Of a stretch of 64,000 nt of DNA, positions 60,726-64,000 are shown in pieces; the first letter of the stretch is position 1; each line of letters begins with the position of its first letter. This DNA comes from Bacteroidaceae bacterium (GTDB lineage: Bacteria > Bacteroidota > Bacteroidia > Bacteroidales > Bacteroidaceae): assembly GCA_016292045.1 (NCBI GenBank), contig JAEEZX010000031.1:85101-149100 (forward strand). The letters are read 5' to 3'. A program made the position numbers and the translations under genes. The notes beneath the pieces are model-generated. The model saw only the letters and a list, made by a program, of their open reading frames with translations, was not told the origin of the DNA and did not search any database.

Positions 60726-63695
60726 ATGAAAAAACTGATGACGATAGCGGCGGCATTTCTCGGAGTGTGTGCTGCCGACGGACAGCAACTGGCTTTTCCG
60801 GGAGCTGAGGGCTACGGTGCCTATGCTACGGGTGGAAGAGGCTGTCAGGTGGTGCATGTCACCAATTTGAATGCTGCCGGAACGGGTTCTCTGGCGGACG
60901 CCGTGAGTCAGCCGGGCCGTTTTGTCGTGTTCGACGTGGGCGGTGTGATAGATATCACGGGCAAGAGCATCACCATCGCCAGCAATATCACCATTGCCGG
61001 ACAGACGGCTCCCGGTGAGGGTATCACCATCTACGGAGGCCGCGTCATTGCCTCCAAGGCTAGCAACGTGATAATGCGCTACATCCGCATGCGAGGCGGC
61101 AGCAGCGTCAACAGCAGCAAGTGTACGCTCACCCTGGACGAGTGTCAGAACTTCATCATGGACCACTGCTCCGTGTCGTGGGGCCCCTGGGACAACGTGC
61201 ATATCAAGGATGCCAACAACATCACATGGCAGTACTGCATCAACAGCGAGGGTATAGAGCCCCAGCGCTTCGGTTCCATCACCGACGGTACGCGCAACTG
61301 GACCGTGCACCACTGTCTCTGGGCCGACAACAAGAGCCGCAACCCCAAGATGAAGTGCTACATGCAGTACTACAACAACGTGGTCTACAACTACGGCATG
61401 GGTATCATCGGCGGACACTCGGCTGCCGACAACTATCAGGACGTGATGAACAACTACTTCATCGCAGGTCCCAACGGTTCGTATAAGTATTTCGACGACT
61501 GGACTGCCACCGATCATCTCTACAGTTCGGGCAACTACTACGACGGCAACTGCGACGGAGTGCTCAACGGTACGCTCATCACCGACCACAACAGCGCCAC
61601 TCCGATGGCCGGCCCCAACTTCGTCACCACCCATCCCATGAACGTGGAGACAGCCCAGGCTGCCTACTACACCATCGTCGACCACGTGGGTGCTTCCCGG
61701 GTGCGCGACAGCCACGACAAGCGTATCATCGAGCAGCTCACTTCGCTCGGCACAAAAGGTGCTTTCATCGCCAGCGAGGGTGATGTGGGCGGTATCGGCA
61801 CAATAGCCAACGGACCTCGTCCCACCGACACGGACAACGACGGCATGCCCGACGATTGGGAGATTAGTAACAATCTGAATCCCAACGTGAACGATGCTAA
61901 CAGTTATACCATTGGTGGAGGTTACACGAATATAGAGCACTACGTCAACAGCCTTGCCCAGAAGAGCAGTTATCTCATGCCTCCCATGAATCCTGTGGCA
62001 GAGCTCACGGATGCCACCACGGTGAAGCTCTCGTGGACCAACGGCGATGCGGAGACAGCCACCGCCATCGTGGTGGAGCAGTCGGAGGACAGGCGTTCCT
62101 TTCACGAGATAGCCCGTCTGCCGGCCGATGCCGTGACGACGACTGTCACGGGTCTCGTTGCCGACAAGATATACTATTTCCGCATGAAGACTCTGGGCGA
62201 GGACGGACTCGAGTCGCTCTATTCCTCCGTGGTGTCGGTCAACGACGAGTATATGCGTCCGGGCGGCGGCACCCGGGCCGGTGTGACGTATTTCACGCCG
62301 GAGGAAGGCAAGGTCTACCGTATTATCAACTACGCCACAGCTCCCTACACCAGCGACACCAAATATCAGGGTGCGCCCAAATATCTTACGTTCAACTCCA
62401 ACGGCACGCTGGGTTCCACGGAGCAGTTTCTCTGGGACGACCCCGACCTGCTGTGGATTATAGAGCAGAGCGGCGGCGGTCTCACTTTCCGCAACTACGG
62501 CAACAAGAAGTACATCGCTTCCGTCAACACCGACATTGCCGGCACTTCGCGCATCGGATGGTCCGACACGCCCACGACGCTCACCGTCACCTTCACGGGC
62601 AATCAGGAAGCCTCGCAGTCGGGTCTCTACGGCAAGGTGTCCATGTTTCGCATCAACAGTCCTTCCAGCAGCAACCAGCAGATACGTGCCCGCGGTTTTG
62701 CGGACGACTGGCTGTGGGGCTCCGGCACCCTCGCACGTGCCGACATGGTGTTCACCTTCGTGGGGATAGACGCTTCGCTGGTGAGCGTGTTTCTCACCAA
62801 GTTCGACAATGCCCTGCAGTCGGCTCAGCAGCTGGCCTCCGGTGCCTACACCGATGTGACGCTGGGTTATCCCGCCTCTGCGCTCAACGAACTGATGTCG
62901 GTCGTTGCCGATGCCCGGGTGTTTCGCGAGAACGTCAGCGAGCAGACGCAGCAGGAGGAGATAAATGCCTGGACGGCGACGCTGGAGAATGCCGTTGCGG
63001 AGTTCAGCAGTCAGAGGATATACACCTTCCAGGGTTTCTCCACCGATGTGGCGTACAATATCTACAGCTACGGCACGCATCCCAATGCCGGCACCGCGAA
63101 TGCCGATATGAATACGGAGCGCCGCTATCTCTATGCCATCAAGACGAAGGATGCCAAGGCCGATTCGCTCATCTACCGTATCGGACGCTCGGAGAACGAC
63201 TTCAACAAGGGGCAGGGTGATGTCCTGTGGAAGAACAGGGCGGCTCTCTGGGTCTTCGAGGATGCCGGCGACGGCTATGTCTATGCCCGCAATCTCTCCA
63301 AGGGCACCTATCTGCAGATAGAGAACGTGCTGTCCGGGGAGCCTGTCAGGATACGTCCCTACTATGCCAAGCAGGACAACGGCAAGACGGCTTTCTTCAT
63401 GGATGCCGACGCTTCCGCTAAGAGGCTCTTCAATGTGGGTGCTTCCGCCGACGGTGTGACGGGTCCGCTGGAGTTCTTCGCCGCGCATGCCGACCGCACC
63501 CGTCTGCGCTGGGTCATCGAGGAGACGTCGATAGAGAACACTCTCGACCCGACAGGCATAAATGCAGTTAAGAGTGAAGAGTTAAAAGTTAAGAGTGAGG
63601 GGCAATGGTACGACCTCAACGGCCGCCGTCTGAACGGCAGGCCCACGAAGAAGGGCATCTACATCAACAGGGGAAGTAAGTTCTTCGTTGAGTGA
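60726..63695 (+). CDS. Exported pectate lyase (PL1) with accessory C-terminal modules
   Basis: The 989-residue protein has a signal peptide (MKKLMTIAAAFLGVCAADG) and a PL1 beta-helix (about 20-390; LAFPGAEGYGAYATGGRG, VVFDVGGVIDITGKSITIAS, LDECQNFIMDHCSVSW). A calcium-type loop TDTDNDGMPDDWEISNN near 370 and an Fn3-like module (about 415-510) follow, then ricin-like or lectin-type repeats (about 525-700 and 760-930). The tail WYDLNGRRLNGRPTKKGIYI resembles sorting-type C-termini of Bacteroidetes secreted proteins. The segment just before it (VKSEELKVKSE, about 949-959) is encoded by GTTAAGAGTGAAGAG repeat words. It cleaves de-esterified homogalacturonan, complementing the pectinesterase. Confidence 0.92.
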   Translation: MKKLMTIAAAFLGVCAADGQQLAFPGAEGYGAYATGGRGCQVVHVTNLNAAGTGSLADAVSQPGRFVVFDVGGVIDITGKSITIASNITIAGQTAPGEGITIYGGRVIASKASNVIMRYIRMRGGSSVNSSKCTLTLDECQNFIMDHCSVSWGPWDNVHIKDANNITWQYCINSEGIEPQRFGSITDGTRNWTVHHCLWADNKSRNPKMKCYMQYYNNVVYNYGMGIIGGHSAADNYQDVMNNYFIAGPNGSYKYFDDWTATDHLYSSGNYYDGNCDGVLNGTLITDHNSATPMAGPNFVTTHPMNVETAQAAYYTIVDHVGASRVRDSHDKRIIEQLTSLGTKGAFIASEGDVGGIGTIANGPRPTDTDNDGMPDDWEISNNLNPNVNDANSYTIGGGYTNIEHYVNSLAQKSSYLMPPMNPVAELTDATTVKLSWTNGDAETATAIVVEQSEDRRSFHEIARLPADAVTTTVTGLVADKIYYFRMKTLGEDGLESLYSSVVSVNDEYMRPGGGTRAGVTYFTPEEGKVYRIINYATAPYTSDTKYQGAPKYLTFNSNGTLGSTEQFLWDDPDLLWIIEQSGGGLTFRNYGNKKYIASVNTDIAGTSRIGWSDTPTTLTVTFTGNQEASQSGLYGKVSMFRINSPSSSNQQIRARGFADDWLWGSGTLARADMVFTFVGIDASLVSVFLTKFDNALQSAQQLASGAYTDVTLGYPASALNELMSVVADARVFRENVSEQTQQEEINAWTATLENAVAEFSSQRIYTFQGFSTDVAYNIYSYGTHPNAGTANADMNTERRYLYAIKTKDAKADSLIYRIGRSENDFNKGQGDVLWKNRAALWVFEDAGDGYVYARNLSKGTYLQIENVLSGEPVRIRPYYAKQDNGKTAFFMDADASAKRLFNVGASADGVTGPLEFFAAHADRTRLRWVIEETSIENTLDPTGINAVKSEELKVKSEGQWYDLNGRRLNGRPTKKGIYINRGSKFFVE

Positions 63696-63860
63696 TTACC
63701 AGATGTGGATGCGGTCTTCTCTCCTCACGTAGAGACTGCCGTCGGTGATGTCAAAGACATCATACAGTTCGTCCATCAGATAGACAAACGTCGGGATAAT
63801 GTTTTCATCTTTGAGGCCACAAAATATTCGTGTCCCCGATGTCCGCGATGTCCAAAAAAC
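63696..63860 (-). pseudogene. C-terminal gene remnant cut by an insertion
   Basis: A minus-strand frame ends at TAA 63698-63696 and reads LKDENIIPTFVYLMDELYDV, then FDITDGSLYVRREDRIHIW. The terminal pattern (FD...RxxIW) resembles the end of M13-family peptidases, but this is a weak call. Upstream the frame runs into CGGACATCGGGGACACGAA words and then the insertion-sequence-like end at 63862, so the 5' part is missing. Confidence 0.35.
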
Positions 63861-63861
63861 A

Positions 63862-64000
63862 TGTCTTTTCCTGATTTCGGTTGACAGTTTTTTGCTCTTT
63901 TCCTGAGTTGGTTGTCAGTTGTTTTCCTGATAAGGTTTACACTTTACTGTTTTCGTTGACATCGTTCCTGATGGGGTTGACATTTTTCTGAAAAGGTTGA
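63862..64000. mobile_element. Terminal repeats of a probable IS21-family element, partial
   Basis: Six degenerate copies of TTTTCCTGATnnGGTTGACA occur at 63866-63887, 63898-63918, 63922-63942, 63950-63962 (short), 63965-63983 and 63983-64000. IS21-type ends start with TG and carry several such transposase-binding repeats; a TG is at 62-63 of this line. No transposase lies inside the window, so the assignment needs the flanking DNA. Confidence 0.45.

Noticed and set aside
60585..63488. A very long open frame on the minus strand continuous with hisH (about 970 extra codons)
   Set aside because: It is exactly antisense to the pectate lyase gene and ends where HisH homology and a promoter begin. 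GC-rich third positions of the lyase explain the lack of stops. The composition (Val/Gly/His/Arg-rich, no motif) is not that of a protein.

Overview
The window looks like a chromosomal segment of a Prevotellaceae-type member of the Bacteroidales. The evidence is repeated TAnnTTTG (-7) promoter boxes with TTTG near -33, a B12-dependent methylmalonyl-CoA mutase pair, a PorE-like type IX secretion lipoprotein, an HU-CCDC81/SPOR protein, strictly anaerobic NrdD/NrdG, and a large set of plant cell-wall enzymes. No rRNA, tRNA or CRISPR array was seen.

Region 1 (1-17.1 kb) is mostly minus strand. It holds a partial MG2-type surface protein, a DUF362 protein, trmB, a signal-peptide-bearing KduI, a GatC-like PTS IIC permease without visible PTS partners, and a coiled-coil membrane protein. 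nrdD-nrdG follow on the plus strand. Then come an acyl-CoA ligase, a GH127-type beta-L-arabinofuranosidase, a DPP-like peptidase and a CE8 pectinesterase. Together with PL1 at 60.7-63.7 kb and GH35 at 48.7 kb, this is a pectin/arabinan/galactan programme.

Region 2 (about 17.1-35.2 kb) is accessory DNA with a different texture. A structured RNA leader precedes a PLD-nuclease/SNF2 helicase and an Eco57I-like N6-adenine methylase, followed by a small membrane protein and a DprA-like Rossmann protein. Then comes an unrecognised overlapping gene pair. Next is a replication-like module: a small protein, a DUF3987-like P-loop protein, a CHC2/Toprim primase-like protein, a large nested palindrome and iteron-like words. 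It ends with an AAA/DUF234 ATPase flanked by 31-bp direct repeats, a four-helix-bundle protein and an HU-like protein carrying an InlB repeat. No integrase is visible, so the island ends are inferred.

Region 3 (35.2-50.9 kb) holds a 1206-residue exported protein with a C-terminal tyrosine phosphatase domain, PorE, rubredoxin, an AspT/YidE-type transporter, mutA-mutB, an exported EEP-family hydrolase, a GIN-like protein and the GH35 enzyme.

Region 4 (50.9-60.6 kb) is a compact minus-strand run: hisH-hisA-hisF-hisI-hisE-ftsE-aspartokinase-lysA-dedA-DEAD helicase-HU/SPOR-FHA-small protein. The window closes with the PL1 lyase, a truncated gene tail, and what looks like the end of an IS21-type insertion sequence.

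A theme running through the whole window is blocks of degenerate 6-9 bp words (such as CTCTAAA, TTGATAA, TTCAAGG and TTGACC) that fill gaps between genes. In at least three places they have become in-frame protein sequence.
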